DNA from: JAIEOG01 sp964611895
GTDB taxonomy: Bacteria; Bdellovibrionota; FAC87; UBA2466
DNA: 49,227 nucleotides
Direction: 5' to 3'
NCBI GenBank assembly: GCA_964611895.1
Contig: CAZTDN010000026.1
Coordinates: forward strand, 1-49,227
Shown: positions 1 to 7,665 of the stretch, piece by piece
How positions within the stretch are numbered: position 1 is the stretch's first letter
How the letters are laid out: each line of letters starts with the position of its first letter
Notes under the pieces: generated by a model
The model's database searches: none
What the model saw: the letters and a program-made list of their open reading frames with translations, nothing else
What the model was told of the DNA's origin: nothing
Position numbers and translations under genes: made by a program

Positions 1-107
1 CTGGCGGCGTTGCCAAAGTGCTCAGTGAGATAAGGCATCATGCATTCCAGCACGCGGGGATCCAATGGAGTGGTGGAGTGATTGTCCATGTAAATAGGGA
101 ACTTCAT
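1..107 (-). CDS. iscS: Cysteine desulfurase IscS/NifS, N-terminal fragment (cut by window edge)
   Basis: Only the first 35 codons lie inside the window. They read MKFPIYMDNHSTTPLDPRV followed by a segment ending in HFGNAA, which matches the start of IscS/NifS-type PLP cysteine desulfurases (the D-x-x-[AS]-T-T-P-x-[DH] opening). The enzyme removes sulfur from L-cysteine for Fe-S cluster assembly in the cytoplasm. The ATG (107-105) overlaps the TGA of the upstream Rrf2 regulator in an ATGA, so the two genes are translationally coupled and part of one operon. The PLP lysine and active-site cysteine are beyond the edge. NifS and SufS are possible alternatives, but the pairing with an IscR-like gene favours IscS. 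Confidence 0.85.
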   Translation of the reverse strand, partial: MKFPIYMDNHSTTPLDPRVLECMMPYLTEHFGNAA

Positions 108-520
108 AATAAGGCCTCTCGCTTGGATAAGTTGGCTAAAGATGTCGACTGAAAAAGATCCATGATCTTTTTGTTCAGCACCGACATGGGCGTGATCAAA
201 GTGCAGTGCGAATGGGCAGGGCAATCGGATTTACCCGGCTCTAAGCAAGCAGCCACTTGGACTGGGCCCACAAGCATTTGCGACAAATCGAGCAGATTAA
301 TTTCTGCCAAAGTTTGATTCAACCGGTAGCCACCGTGGTTTCCGTAGACTGGGCTGACCAAACCGCGGCTTTTCATCGATTGCATGACTTTACTCAAAAG
401 CGGTTCCGGGACGCCGCATTCGCTTGCGATCTCACGCACGCTAGCGGTGCGATCGTCTTTTGTGTCCAGATACAGCAACGCGATGATGCCGTATTCCATT
501 TTTCGATTGATTCGCAGCAT
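104..520 (-). CDS. iscR: Rrf2-family Fe-S regulator, IscR-like
   Basis: 138 aa, the usual Rrf2 length. The N-terminal winged helix begins MLRINRKMEYGIIALLYL, and the recognition segment ends in GNHGGYRLNQ, the conserved GxxGGYxL of the family. Three cysteines at about residues 92, 100 and 106 (ACLEPGKSDCPAHSHC) are spaced CX7CX5C, like the [2Fe-2S] ligands of IscR. Proteins of this family sense cluster status and control isc genes. The gene lies directly before iscS, with an ATGA overlap. No good ribosome site precedes the ATG at 520. A 31-bp palindrome 38 bases upstream looks like its own operator, which predicts autoregulation. SufR or another Rrf2 regulator cannot be excluded. Confidence 0.85.
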   Translation of the reverse strand: MLRINRKMEYGIIALLYLDTKDDRTASVREIASECGVPEPLLSKVMQSMKSRGLVSPVYGNHGGYRLNQTLAEINLLDLSQMLVGPVQVAACLEPGKSDCPAHSHCTLITPMSVLNKKIMDLFQSTSLANLSKREALL

Positions 521-557
521 GTCTTAGTGATTCATACCACTTTTTGGGGGCAATTCC

Positions 558-588
558 AGCTAATTAGACTTAAAAGGTCCAATTAGCT
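558..588. promoter_or_regulatory. IscR-type palindromic operator
   Basis: A 31-bp dyad with 12-base arms AGCTAATTAGAC and GTCCAATTAGCT (one mismatch) around a 7-base A/T-rich centre. The inner part has the GACT..GGTC layout typical of IscR type 1 sites, which have GACT and AGTC around an A/T centre. It lies just downstream of the predicted -10 of the iscR promoter, covering the start of the transcript, where a repressor would act. Binding by the adjacent IscR-like protein is inferred. Confidence 0.7.
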
Positions 589-597
589 ACTTCCTCA

Positions 598-626
598 ATT
601 TTGTGAATAAGTTACGGTGATGTCAA
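598..626 (-). promoter_or_regulatory. Predicted sigma70 promoter of iscR-iscS
   Basis: On the minus strand a perfect -35 TTGACA (626-621) is followed after 17 bases by CAAAAT (603-598), a 4/6 match to TATAAT. The predicted start near 591 is at the edge of the 31-bp dyad (558-588). Confidence 0.5.
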
Positions 627-760
627 GGCTGTCCAGTCGGGTCAGTTTGTCTGCAATGTCATCAAATAAGCCCTTGAATTCGCTATTTATCTTGAAAACC
701 GAGTTCGGTTTCGCATAGTAGTTCGCTTAGGCCTGATTCTTGGCCGGAGGATCGAAACAA

Positions 761-1459
761 GTGACAGAAGGAAAGAAGCCCGGAGCGGGCTCCAAGAGCA
801 GTTCTCGAAAAGCCCGAACCCCTGCCTCTAAGGTAGAGGATACCGCGGAGGAGATGATGGATCCGATGATTTCGGAAGAGGAAGTCCCCTACCGCTCTGA
901 GGCAAAGCCCTTAGCGGAACCTGAGTCCGAAGTGGATATCTATACTCTCCAGCTCTATTTCGACGGAGAAGAAGCTGTTTTTCGAGCAGGCTTTTTAGAA
1001 TTTCCTGAGCTTCGAGTTGCCGATCCCTCACGCAAAGAAGCTCTCTACGCAGCGGAAGACAAACTGCACTCGCATTTGGCGGCTTTGCGCCAGTCGGGTA
1101 GACCGGTGCCGCAGCCGCTGCGCGCTCGTGAGTACCCCTCTAAATTGGAAGTTTCTATTTCCCAGACGCTGTACCGAAAACTGGATACCCGCCGTCTGCA
1201 AGAACGGGTTTCGTTAGAGCAGTTGGTGAGCGAAATGCTTACTTCCGCCTGCGACCGAAAAGCGGAGCCGTCGTTTAATGACAACCGGGGCGGGGGCGAT
1301 CGAAATCGCAGGAATCAGTCCAAAGGCGGCGGTCGCCAGCAGGGCCGTGGCGGAGGCGGTGGGCATCGTCGAGGAGGCTACAATGAAGCCTTGGACAGCC
1401 GCGAAAACTTCATGGAGTACGTCCGCAATCTAGAAAAGGGCGGCTACAAAAAACGCTAA
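761..1459 (+). CDS. HicB-fold / ribbon-helix-helix protein with RGG-rich tail
   Basis: 232 aa from GTG 761, chosen because GGAGG lies 10 bases upstream; an in-frame TTG at 740 lacks a site. Residues 1-55 are Ser/Lys/Glu-rich and probably disordered. About 60-115 resemble the HicB antitoxin fold (YTLQLYFDGEEAVFRAGFLE, then FPELRV and a helix with EALYAAEDKL). About 125-160 look like a ribbon-helix-helix (LEVSISQTLYRKLD, RVSLEQLVSEML). The last 65 residues are Gly/Arg-rich with RGGG, GRGGGGGHRRGG and a basic end, like RGG-box nucleic-acid-binding tails. No HicA toxin is adjacent, so an orphan DNA- or RNA-binding regulator is more likely than an antitoxin. A possible promoter, TTGAAA (692-697) - 16 - CATAGT, lies upstream. 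Confidence 0.75.
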   Translation: MTEGKKPGAGSKSSSRKARTPASKVEDTAEEMMDPMISEEEVPYRSEAKPLAEPESEVDIYTLQLYFDGEEAVFRAGFLEFPELRVADPSRKEALYAAEDKLHSHLAALRQSGRPVPQPLRAREYPSKLEVSISQTLYRKLDTRRLQERVSLEQLVSEMLTSACDRKAEPSFNDNRGGGDRNRRNQSKGGGRQQGRGGGGGHRRGGYNEALDSRENFMEYVRNLEKGGYKKR

Positions 1460-1467
1460 GTTTCTCA

Positions 1468-1514
1468 GTGCGCGGTTACTCTCGGAAAGACTCCGAAAGT
1501 AACCGCGTACCTTT
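1468..1514. terminator. Bidirectional terminator, member of the GTACGCGG hairpin family
   Basis: Stem GTGCGCGGTTACT (1468-1480) pairs with AGTAACCGCGTAC (1498-1510) with one G-T wobble. A short inner TCGG/CCGA helix and then CTTTT follow. It lies between the convergent stops of the HicB-like gene (1459) and the peroxiredoxin gene (1521). The stem core is shared with hairpins at 35335-35374 and 45225-45276. Confidence 0.75.
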
Positions 1515-1520
1515 TCAATA

Positions 1521-2105
1521 TCAGGCTTTTTGGAAGTATTCTTTTGAACGTTCTGGATCGGCTTTCATGGTCTTGCCACCAGGGCTCCAGTTTGCAGGGC
1601 AAACTTCGCCGGTTTTGGCGCTCTCCTGAAGAGCGCTCAATACGCGAACCACTTCCTCGACGTTGCGTCCGATTCCCAGATCGTGGACCAACTGGTACTG
1701 CACCACACCCTGTGGGTTGATCAGGAAAAGGCCTCGCAAAGTGATTCCTGCATTTTCGAGCAAGACGCCATAGCTTCGTCCAATTTCCTTTTTGAGGTCC
1801 GCAAGCACGGGGAACTGGAGCTTTCCAATCCCGCCTTCTTTGCGTGCGGTTTTGGCCCAGGCGAGATGTGAAAACTGACTATCGACTGAGCAGCCAATCA
1901 CTTCACATCCCAGCTCCTTAAAGCTGGAGTACCGGTCATCGAAGGCAGTGATTTCGGTGGGGCAGACAAAGGTAAAATCCAGCGGGTAGAAAAACAGGCA
2001 CACCCACTTACCTTTATAGTCGGATAGCGCGACTTCTTTAAAATCCATGCCTACCAGAGCGGTCGCTTTGAACTCGGGGGCCTTTTTTTGAACCAATGAT
2101 TCCAT
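1521..2105 (-). CDS. Typical 2-Cys peroxiredoxin (AhpC/Prx1 type)
   Basis: 194 aa, full length. Reduces H2O2 and organic peroxides in the cytoplasm. The peroxidatic Cys is C48 in DFTFVCPTEITAF and the resolving Cys is C169 in GEVCPANW, as in typical homodimeric 2-Cys enzymes. A GGIG segment (in KEGGIGKLQ) and a C-terminal YF (SKEYFQKA) correspond to the GGLG and YF motifs that make Prx1-type enzymes prone to over-oxidation. Start supported by AGGAGGAG just upstream. It stands alone, facing away from a GC-rich intergenic region; no reductase gene is adjacent, so its electron donor is unknown. Confidence 0.93.
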   Translation of the reverse strand: MESLVQKKAPEFKATALVGMDFKEVALSDYKGKWVCLFFYPLDFTFVCPTEITAFDDRYSSFKELGCEVIGCSVDSQFSHLAWAKTARKEGGIGKLQFPVLADLKKEIGRSYGVLLENAGITLRGLFLINPQGVVQYQLVHDLGIGRNVEEVVRVLSALQESAKTGEVCPANWSPGGKTMKADPERSKEYFQKA

Positions 2106-2229
2106 TGAAACTCTCCTCCTAGCATACGGCTAGAATACGGGTTGTGAATCCCAGACTCGAGCGGGGACACTAGCACGGTGGCCGCAAGACGTCACCCCTG
2201 TGTCGGGAACATAAACAGCAGTGTCCAGA

Positions 2230-2390
2230 TAGAATATCAAGCAGTTACTCGCGGCGCCTTGGCGGCTGCCGCAAAGACAGGCCCTGAGCCGGGGAACTCT
2301 AGCCTTTTGTGGCTAGCAGAGCGGGTGGTACGGCGCTTGCAAAATACCCGGGAGTAGCACGTTGTGCGCGGCAGTGCCGCCAAAACGTAG
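2230..2390 (+). other. GC-rich intergenic segment with several hairpins, possible structured leader
   Basis: Between the peroxiredoxin start and the small secreted gene, no ORF is convincing, but several short perfect stems follow each other: GCGGC/GCCGC near 2270, CTAGCC/GGCTAG around 2300-2317, GCAC/GTGC near 2360 and GCGGCA/TGCCGC near 2370-2382. It does not match any riboswitch core I know, including c-di-GMP (GEMM), TPP or cobalamin. It may be an untranslated leader or a small RNA. Confidence 0.3.
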
Positions 2391-2414
2391 GTGAATGTTT
2401 TAAGGAGTAGGTTC

Positions 2415-2678
2415 ATGAAGCTGTTGTTGAGTGCTGTTGTAGTAGTTTTGATTTCGAGCCAGTCGTTTGCTGCCGAAAAAGCAGTGGAAGGTGTGCACGG
2501 AATGGTGGAACAAGCCGCTGTGAACGAAGGCGCAGAACGCCCAGTTCAAGAAGCTCAAACCCCAGAGGACTTCCGAGCTCGCTGGACTCGTGCAACGAAT
2601 AAATGCCTTTTGACCCAAGGTGCGGTGCCCACTGCTGAATTGATGGGCGCTGTTAAAGACGAACTCGCTAAGCGCTAA
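2415..2678 (+). CDS. Small secreted protein of unknown function
   Basis: 87 aa. The ATG at 2415 follows AAGGAG by 7 bases; an earlier in-frame GTG at 2391 would sit upstream of that site. A Sec signal peptide (MKLLLSAVVVVLISSQSFA) is followed by AEK, a likely signal peptidase I site. The mature part, about 68 aa, is acidic and Ala/Glu-rich with one cysteine (TNKCLLTQ) and no domain I recognise. The gene is monocistronic, with lon downstream under its own promoter. Confidence 0.7.
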   Translation: MKLLLSAVVVVLISSQSFAAEKAVEGVHGMVEQAAVNEGAERPVQEAQTPEDFRARWTRATNKCLLTQGAVPTAELMGAVKDELAKR

Positions 2679-2789
2679 GCTTGCGATAAAGTCGGCCAAA
2701 CACCTACTCAGATTGGATTCGGCAGGGGGACCCATTAGGGTTTCTCTGTCGTTTTCTTTTTTTCTTTCAAGGACTTCGCGTTCAGCAGT

Positions 2790-2817
2790 TTGACTCCTGC
2801 CGAAGGGTTCCTATTAT
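2790..2817 (+). promoter_or_regulatory. lon promoter, predicted leaderless transcript
   Basis: TTGACT (2790-2795), a 16-base spacer, then TATTAT (2812-2817). Transcription would begin near 2824, within two bases of the lon ATG at 2826. No Shine-Dalgarno sequence lies between. The TTG of the -35 is in frame with lon but would be an unlikely start. Confidence 0.6.
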
Positions 2818-2825
2818 TCGAGCGT

Positions 2826-5297
2826 ATGCTGGATAATGGAAAGGCCCCCGCTGAAAATGCCCCACGCAAGCCCGCTCGTCCGCCGACCGATATTGTGCCG
2901 GTGAGCGAGATTCTGCCCCCCAATCTTTTTATCCTCCCCGTTCTGCAGTCCAATCTCTTTCCAGGCATGGTCGTTCCCATGGTGCTGCCAGAAGGTAAGC
3001 TCTCCAAGATGATCGAGCATGTAATGGAAGGTGCGGGTCATGTGGGCGTGCTTCTCACCCGAGATAAAGATCGCGTCGAGGTAGCTGCTGGACCCGCCAC
3101 CACGCTCACTGGGCTTCCTGCCGAAGGTTTGCGAGAGGGGCAGGTCGACTCCGAAGAGCTGGGGCCCTTTTGCCGCTATGGAGTGGCCGCAAGGATTTTA
3201 AAGAAGATCAACCTGCCAGACAACCAAGTGAGTATTTTGCTCACTGGTCTGCAGCGTTTTGAGCTGAGGAAAATTGTCAGCTCAGAGCCCTACACCGTGG
3301 GCAATGTGCGTTACCTCGTAGATGAGGTGGAGAGAGACACTGAGACTGAGGCGCTATTGCGCACCGCACTCTCCCAGTTTAAACAAATTTCTAAGGACAA
3401 TCCCCTTATCTCCGAGGAAGTGAAAGTAGCCCTGGTTAATATTGATGGGCCAGCGAAGCTCGCCGATTTCATGGCCTCGATTCTCATTCGAGACATTTCG
3501 GACTATCAGGAACTTTTATCGAATCCGGACGTTCGCGAGCGGTTGCGTAGCTTGTTGGTACTTCTGCAGAAAGAACAGGATGTCCAGTCCGTCCAAAAGA
3601 AAATACAGGACGACATCCACCAGAAAATTTCTGCTGCTCAAAAAGAGTTTTATCTAAACGAACAGCTCCGCATGATCCAAAAAGAACTTGGTAAAGCGGC
3701 AGACGATAAATCCAAGCTCGTGGCAAAGTTTGAAGAGCGTTTGAAACTGCTTTCTATCAAAGAGGAAACCCGCAAGCGCATTGAAGAAGAAATCGAAAAG
3801 CTTCACGTTTTGAATGAAGCCTCTAGCGAGTTTTCGGTGAGTATTGGTTATTTGGATTGGGCGACCTCGCTGCCCTGGGGTGTTCGCACGAACGACAATC
3901 TGAGTTTGAGCCACGCGCGCAAAGTTTTGAACCAAGACCATCACGGACTTAAAGAAGTGAAGGAGCGGATCCTGGAGTTCTTGGCAGTAAAAAAACTCAA
4001 GGCGAGTTCCGAGGGGACCATCCTGTGCTTTGTGGGGCCCCCTGGTACCGGAAAAACCAGTCTGGGAAAATCCATCGCACGGGCGCTGGGGCGGAAGTTC
4101 TTCCGATTTTCGGTCGGAGGGATGCGAGATGAAGCGGAAATAAAAGGCCATCGACGTACTTATGTCGGCGCAATGCCCGGCAAGCTGATCCAAGGGCTCA
4201 AACGCGTTGGATCGCAAAATCCCGTTTTTCTCATTGATGAAGTGGACAAGATTTCAACGGGGTGGGCTTCGGGAGGAGATCCGGCCTCGGCACTGCTAGA
4301 GCTGTTGGACCCGGAGCAAAATGCGGAGTTTTTAGATCATTACCTCGATTTGCCCTTTGATTGTTCCGAGGTCTTGTTCATTACCACGGCAAACAGTCTA
4401 GATTCCATTCCGCCAGCGTTATTGGACCGCATGGAAGTAATTGCTCTTGAAGGGTACTCAGATGCCGAAAAAATGCATATCGCTCGGAACTACCTGATTC
4501 CCAAGCAGCTTGAAAAATGCGCGCTCTCCTCGAGCCAAGCAGTGATTTCGGACAAAGCCCTGAAACACATTATTTCCCATTACGCTCGCGAAGCAGGAGT
4601 GCGTAATTTGGAACGCCAATTTGCGCGAGCTTTTAGAAAAGTCGCCTACCGTGTGGCAGCGAGCAGTTCGAATTTCAAGCCCGTCAAAGTGCACGATCCG
4701 AAAGAAGTAGAAAAACTTCTCGGCGCGCCTCCATTTCACCCTGAAGAACGCATTCCCCACCGGCCCGGTGTGGCGACGGGGTTGGCATGGACCTCCCATG
4801 GGGGGGAAGTGCTGGTAGTAGAAAGTGTCGCGGTCGCAGGAAAGGGAGGCCTCGTACTCACTGGGACTTTGGGAAAAGTCATGCAGGAGTCAGCCAACCT
4901 TGCATACACTTTTGTGAGAGAGGCAGCAGAACGCCTGGGATTGCCGAAGCGCTATTTTGATCGGCACACTTTGCACTTGCATGTGCCGGCGGGAGCAACG
5001 CCAAAAGACGGCCCTTCGGCAGGGATTACCATGGCAGCCAGCTTGTTTTCGCTCGTTTCTGGCAAAGCCCTGCGAAAGCATGTCGCTATGACAGGCGAAA
5101 TGACTCTGAGTGGGTTGATCCTTCCGGTGGGCGGACTAAAAGAAAAAATATTAGCCGCTAAACGCTCAGGCATTCGGGTAGTTCTTATCCCCAAAGATTG
5201 CGAGCGAGACCTCAAGAAACTCGATGCAGAAACCAGAAAAGGTGTCAAAATCATTAAGGTTTCTACGGTTGAGGGCGCTTTCAAACACCTGTTCTGA
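2826..5297 (+). CDS. lon: ATP-dependent protease Lon (LonA type)
   Basis: 823 aa from ATG 2826. Degrades damaged and regulatory proteins in the cytoplasm as a hexamer. Order: LON substrate-binding domain (about 35-240), coiled-coil region with FYLNEQLRMIQKELG (about 275-295), AAA+ module with Walker A GPPGTGKTS (about 404-412) and Walker B VFLIDEVDK (about 467-475), then the Ser-Lys protease domain. Ser731 in KDGPSAGI and Lys774 in GGLKEK are 43 residues apart, as in E. coli Lon. Complete, with no missing motifs. Start choice: a strong promoter overlaps the 12 codons upstream of 2826, and no ribosome site precedes either candidate, so a leaderless mRNA is predicted. No clpX or hupB lies next to it. 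Confidence 0.96.
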   Translation: MLDNGKAPAENAPRKPARPPTDIVPVSEILPPNLFILPVLQSNLFPGMVVPMVLPEGKLSKMIEHVMEGAGHVGVLLTRDKDRVEVAAGPATTLTGLPAEGLREGQVDSEELGPFCRYGVAARILKKINLPDNQVSILLTGLQRFELRKIVSSEPYTVGNVRYLVDEVERDTETEALLRTALSQFKQISKDNPLISEEVKVALVNIDGPAKLADFMASILIRDISDYQELLSNPDVRERLRSLLVLLQKEQDVQSVQKKIQDDIHQKISAAQKEFYLNEQLRMIQKELGKAADDKSKLVAKFEERLKLLSIKEETRKRIEEEIEKLHVLNEASSEFSVSIGYLDWATSLPWGVRTNDNLSLSHARKVLNQDHHGLKEVKERILEFLAVKKLKASSEGTILCFVGPPGTGKTSLGKSIARALGRKFFRFSVGGMRDEAEIKGHRRTYVGAMPGKLIQGLKRVGSQNPVFLIDEVDKISTGWASGGDPASALLELLDPEQNAEFLDHYLDLPFDCSEVLFITTANSLDSIPPALLDRMEVIALEGYSDAEKMHIARNYLIPKQLEKCALSSSQAVISDKALKHIISHYAREAGVRNLERQFARAFRKVAYRVAASSSNFKPVKVHDPKEVEKLLGAPPFHPEERIPHRPGVATGLAWTSHGGEVLVVESVAVAGKGGLVLTGTLGKVMQESANLAYTFVREAAERLGLPKRYFDRHTLHLHVPAGATPKDGPSAGITMAASLFSLVSGKALRKHVAMTGEMTLSGLILPVGGLKEKILAAKRSGIRVVLIPKDCERDLKKLDAETRKGVKIIKVSTVEGAFKHLF

Positions 5298-5371
5298 CCG
5301 CGCGGGAACCGCGTGCAAACTCTTGCAAACTCAGGTATCAAGGCAGCACCGTTTCAAGGGGAGTGAGCTGC

Positions 5372-5830
5372 ATGCCGAGTCTGGCCGAGATTGCACTGGT
5401 TAAAGTCAATTCTACCGAGATGGATTTTTTGAGGGAGTACGTCGAGGCGTTATACGCGCATGACGAGGACTTTGAGGCGATGGTCCACATTGAATCTGGG
5501 GTAAAAAGCCTTTTGCGCAACGAAGCCTTGGCGACAGCGTATTTTATTAAGCAGGGCGAAGAACGCGTTGGGTATGTGATCTTGACCAAGTACCATAGCG
5601 TGGAAAAAGGCGGGCTGACCGTTTATATCGACGAGCTTTACGTAGAAGCGCCGTTTCGACGCTCAGGCATGGGCAAAGCTGTCTTGGGGAAAATAGTAGA
5701 GATTGCCAAGCTCCAGGGTGCCAAGACCCTTTGGGCCCAAGCAGAACCGTACAATCGGGCGGCGCATGAGTTTTTCCTGTCTCAAGGGTTTCAGAACAAT
5801 CCAAATTTAAATTTTGAACGTCCTCTCTAG
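5372..5830 (+). CDS. GNAT-family N-acetyltransferase
   Basis: 152 aa from ATG 5372, 8 bases after AAGGGGAG; a GTG at 5363 overlaps that site. The acetyl-CoA motif A is visible as YIDELYVEAPFRRSGMGKAV, with the R-x-x-G-x-G/A phosphate loop. It is followed by AKLQGAKTLWAQAE and the C-terminal AHEFFLSQGF typical of GNAT motif B. The substrate cannot be read from sequence. It lies 75 bases after lon on the same strand and is followed 8 bases later by a secreted-protein gene. Confidence 0.85.
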   Translation: MPSLAEIALVKVNSTEMDFLREYVEALYAHDEDFEAMVHIESGVKSLLRNEALATAYFIKQGEERVGYVILTKYHSVEKGGLTVYIDELYVEAPFRRSGMGKAVLGKIVEIAKLQGAKTLWAQAEPYNRAAHEFFLSQGFQNNPNLNFERPL

Positions 5831-5838
5831 AGTAAGAA

Positions 5839-6660
5839 ATGAAGAGAATGTTTTTTAGCCTGGCTGTTCTGGTAACTGCGACTTCGGGTCAAATGAGCAG
5901 CGCCGCGAGGGATGTAACGGCGGGACAATGCGCGGTTCAAGTCGTGGCCTATTTATTTTCTCGGCCGGCGGCCTTGATTGGCAAAGAGATCCCTCCGGAA
6001 TTGGTACCTACCCTCAAGCGCATCTTGGTGGGGAACAGGACGGTAGAAGGGGAGTTGCGGGGTGGGTTTATTAATACCAATAAGGGCGATGCGTCCAGCA
6101 ACGGAAGCTTTGCTTTGAGGGCCGGTCTCCAGGCGCGATTAAACATCATCGAAACAGAGTTGAGGGAAGGGGACGTCGCTTCCGTGGCCCTTGCTGGCGG
6201 AAAAAACCCTCAATCCCAATTAAGGATTTTAGAAGAAATCGGCCTCCTGAACCCCGAGCAGCCAGTCTCTCCGTATTCGGTCGCGACCAGTCTCCTAAGC
6301 GCCTTTGTTGAAGTGCCGCTTGAGTTGGTGGTCGGTAGCCGCGGACTGAGTTTATTTAAACGCTGGTGTTTGAATCGCGGAAAACAGGAACGCTGGGCTA
6401 ATGGTCAGCAATTGTGGATCAGTGGCGCGACAGAATTTTTTGATAATCTTCAGTTTCATGAAATTCTGATTCGGGAAGGAAGCGAAACCGCGAACTGGGT
6501 GTATAGTTCGATTCGGCTTCAATACCCGGCGTTTCCTCCAACCGATATCGATATAGTGACTTACGTTGAGCCCGATCTCGGAGTGTTTCAACCGACGACT
6601 TGGGTTATCCTAAGGCGCAGCGCATTGCGCCCACAGGATTTGGCCGAGTCCCCTCGTTAA
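5839..6660 (+). CDS. Secreted protein of unknown function
   Basis: 273 aa. The N-terminus (MKRMFFSLAVLVTATSGQMSSAA) is a Sec signal peptide, so the product is periplasmic or outside the cell. The mature protein has no motif I recognise; it is mixed alpha/beta in composition and carries a run DIDIVTYVEPD near residue 235. A second in-frame ATG at 5848 could be the start, and neither has a clear ribosome site. It follows the GNAT gene by 8 bases and is probably cotranscribed. Confidence 0.6.
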   Translation: MKRMFFSLAVLVTATSGQMSSAARDVTAGQCAVQVVAYLFSRPAALIGKEIPPELVPTLKRILVGNRTVEGELRGGFINTNKGDASSNGSFALRAGLQARLNIIETELREGDVASVALAGGKNPQSQLRILEEIGLLNPEQPVSPYSVATSLLSAFVEVPLELVVGSRGLSLFKRWCLNRGKQERWANGQQLWISGATEFFDNLQFHEILIREGSETANWVYSSIRLQYPAFPPTDIDIVTYVEPDLGVFQPTTWVILRRSALRPQDLAESPR

Positions 6661-6703
6661 AGAAGTAGGATTTTTAATCTCCCCTGATAGACTAGTCGGT
6701 GAG

Positions 6704-7198
6704 ATGGATACGAGCAGCTATGTTTTGGTCACCGATCGCGGCGGGCATTTACACAACGCGCGCATGCTCATGGATCAAATGCAAATAATGCCTCGCGCCA
6801 TTCTGACGACGTATGGGCCAGAACTAGAAGCCCTACAGCATGGAAACTTAAAAACATATCGCATTCCGTATTTGTTTACCTGGGTGGGCAAGAAACGTTT
6901 TTGGAACCCTTTTAAATCCCTTTATGCTTTTTTTCACGCCGCTTTTTTGGTCGCAGTACTTCGTCCTGCAAAAGTGATTTCGTTAGGAGCAAGCGATGTT
7001 GTACCTTTTTGTTTTGTGGCCCGGTTGGCGGGTGCGCAGATCATTCATGTCGAATGTATGAATCAGGTAACTTCGCCCAGCGTCACTGGGCGTCTTTTGT
7101 ACCCCATTTGCAAGGCAGTTTATGTTCAGTGGCCTGAGCTACTTTCAGCTTATGGTGGCAAGGCGCGCTATGCAGGTTGGGTGTTGGGAAATTCCTAA
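6704..7198 (+). CDS. Alg14/PssD-like membrane anchor subunit of a split glycosyltransferase
   Basis: 164 aa. Starts SYVLVTDRGGHLHNARML, the GGH loop of Alg14/PssD/CpsF proteins, has a hydrophobic segment (about 80-100, AFFHAAFLVAVLRP) and ends with YVQWPELLSAYGGKARYAGWVL, the conserved Alg14 tail. Such proteins sit on the inner membrane and recruit an Alg13-like catalytic half to add a sugar to a lipid-linked acceptor. The partner follows 20 bases downstream. The sugar and acceptor are unknown. No other polysaccharide genes are nearby, which is unusual for this pair. Confidence 0.8.
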   Translation: MDTSSYVLVTDRGGHLHNARMLMDQMQIMPRAILTTYGPELEALQHGNLKTYRIPYLFTWVGKKRFWNPFKSLYAFFHAAFLVAVLRPAKVISLGASDVVPFCFVARLAGAQIIHVECMNQVTSPSVTGRLLYPICKAVYVQWPELLSAYGGKARYAGWVLGNS

Positions 7199-7218
7199 AT
7201 GATCGTGGGGGAGGGGAA

Positions 7219-7665
7219 ATGATTTTTGTAACCGTATCCACTGGGCACTTTGATCCCTTGATTCGGGCGTGCGCGAGGCTGACCCATAAGTATGAGTTTC
7301 AGGCTCAGATTGGAAGCGGGGCTTTTGTGCCACCGTTTCCGTATTTTCGAACAGGTTCTACGGCGGATATCGAAGCTAAGATGAAGGATGCGGAGTTGGT
7401 CATTACCCACGCTGGCACCGGAATGCTTTCAATGCTTTATCGCCTTCAAAAACCGTGCGTCGTGATCCCTAAACAAATGCGCTATGGCGAAGCCAATGAC
7501 GGCCAAGTGGAACTGGCCCGCAAGTGGGGTGAACTCCAGATGGGCATACTTTGCATGGATGTAGCGGCACTCGAAAGCGCAATCGAAGAATGCCGATCTC
7601 GCCAATGGGTGTTTCCGCAAATTCCTTCATTGGGAGATGGTTTGCGAACAGACCTGAAGCTGTAA
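7219..7665 (+). CDS. Alg13/PssE-like catalytic subunit of a split glycosyltransferase (GT28 C-terminal type)
   Basis: 148 aa from ATG 7219, preceded by a purine-rich GGGGGAGGGG. An upstream in-frame ATG at 7177 would overlap the previous gene and lacks a site. MIFVTVSTGHFDPLIRA matches the Alg13 N-terminus, and ITHAGTGMLSMLYRLQKPCV with the following NDGQVELA is the UDP-sugar-binding GT28 signature (HAGxGS, then a P-rich strand and an N/D-x-Q motif). It probably forms one enzyme with the Alg14-like protein upstream. Its stop codon directly abuts the stop of the convergent metalloprotease gene. Confidence 0.8.
   Translation: MIFVTVSTGHFDPLIRACARLTHKYEFQAQIGSGAFVPPFPYFRTGSTADIEAKMKDAELVITHAGTGMLSMLYRLQKPCVVIPKQMRYGEANDGQVELARKWGELQMGILCMDVAALESAIEECRSRQWVFPQIPSLGDGLRTDLKL

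Noticed and set aside
2230..2390. c-di-GMP (GEMM) or Mn (yybP-ykoY) riboswitch
   Set aside because: A CGCAAAG and a GGGAGTAG string recall these families, but the required flanking conserved cores are not present in order.
3654..4217. 187-aa minus-strand reading frame
   Set aside because: Antisense to the Lon AAA+ region; Cys/Phe-rich translation of the opposite strand with no family features.
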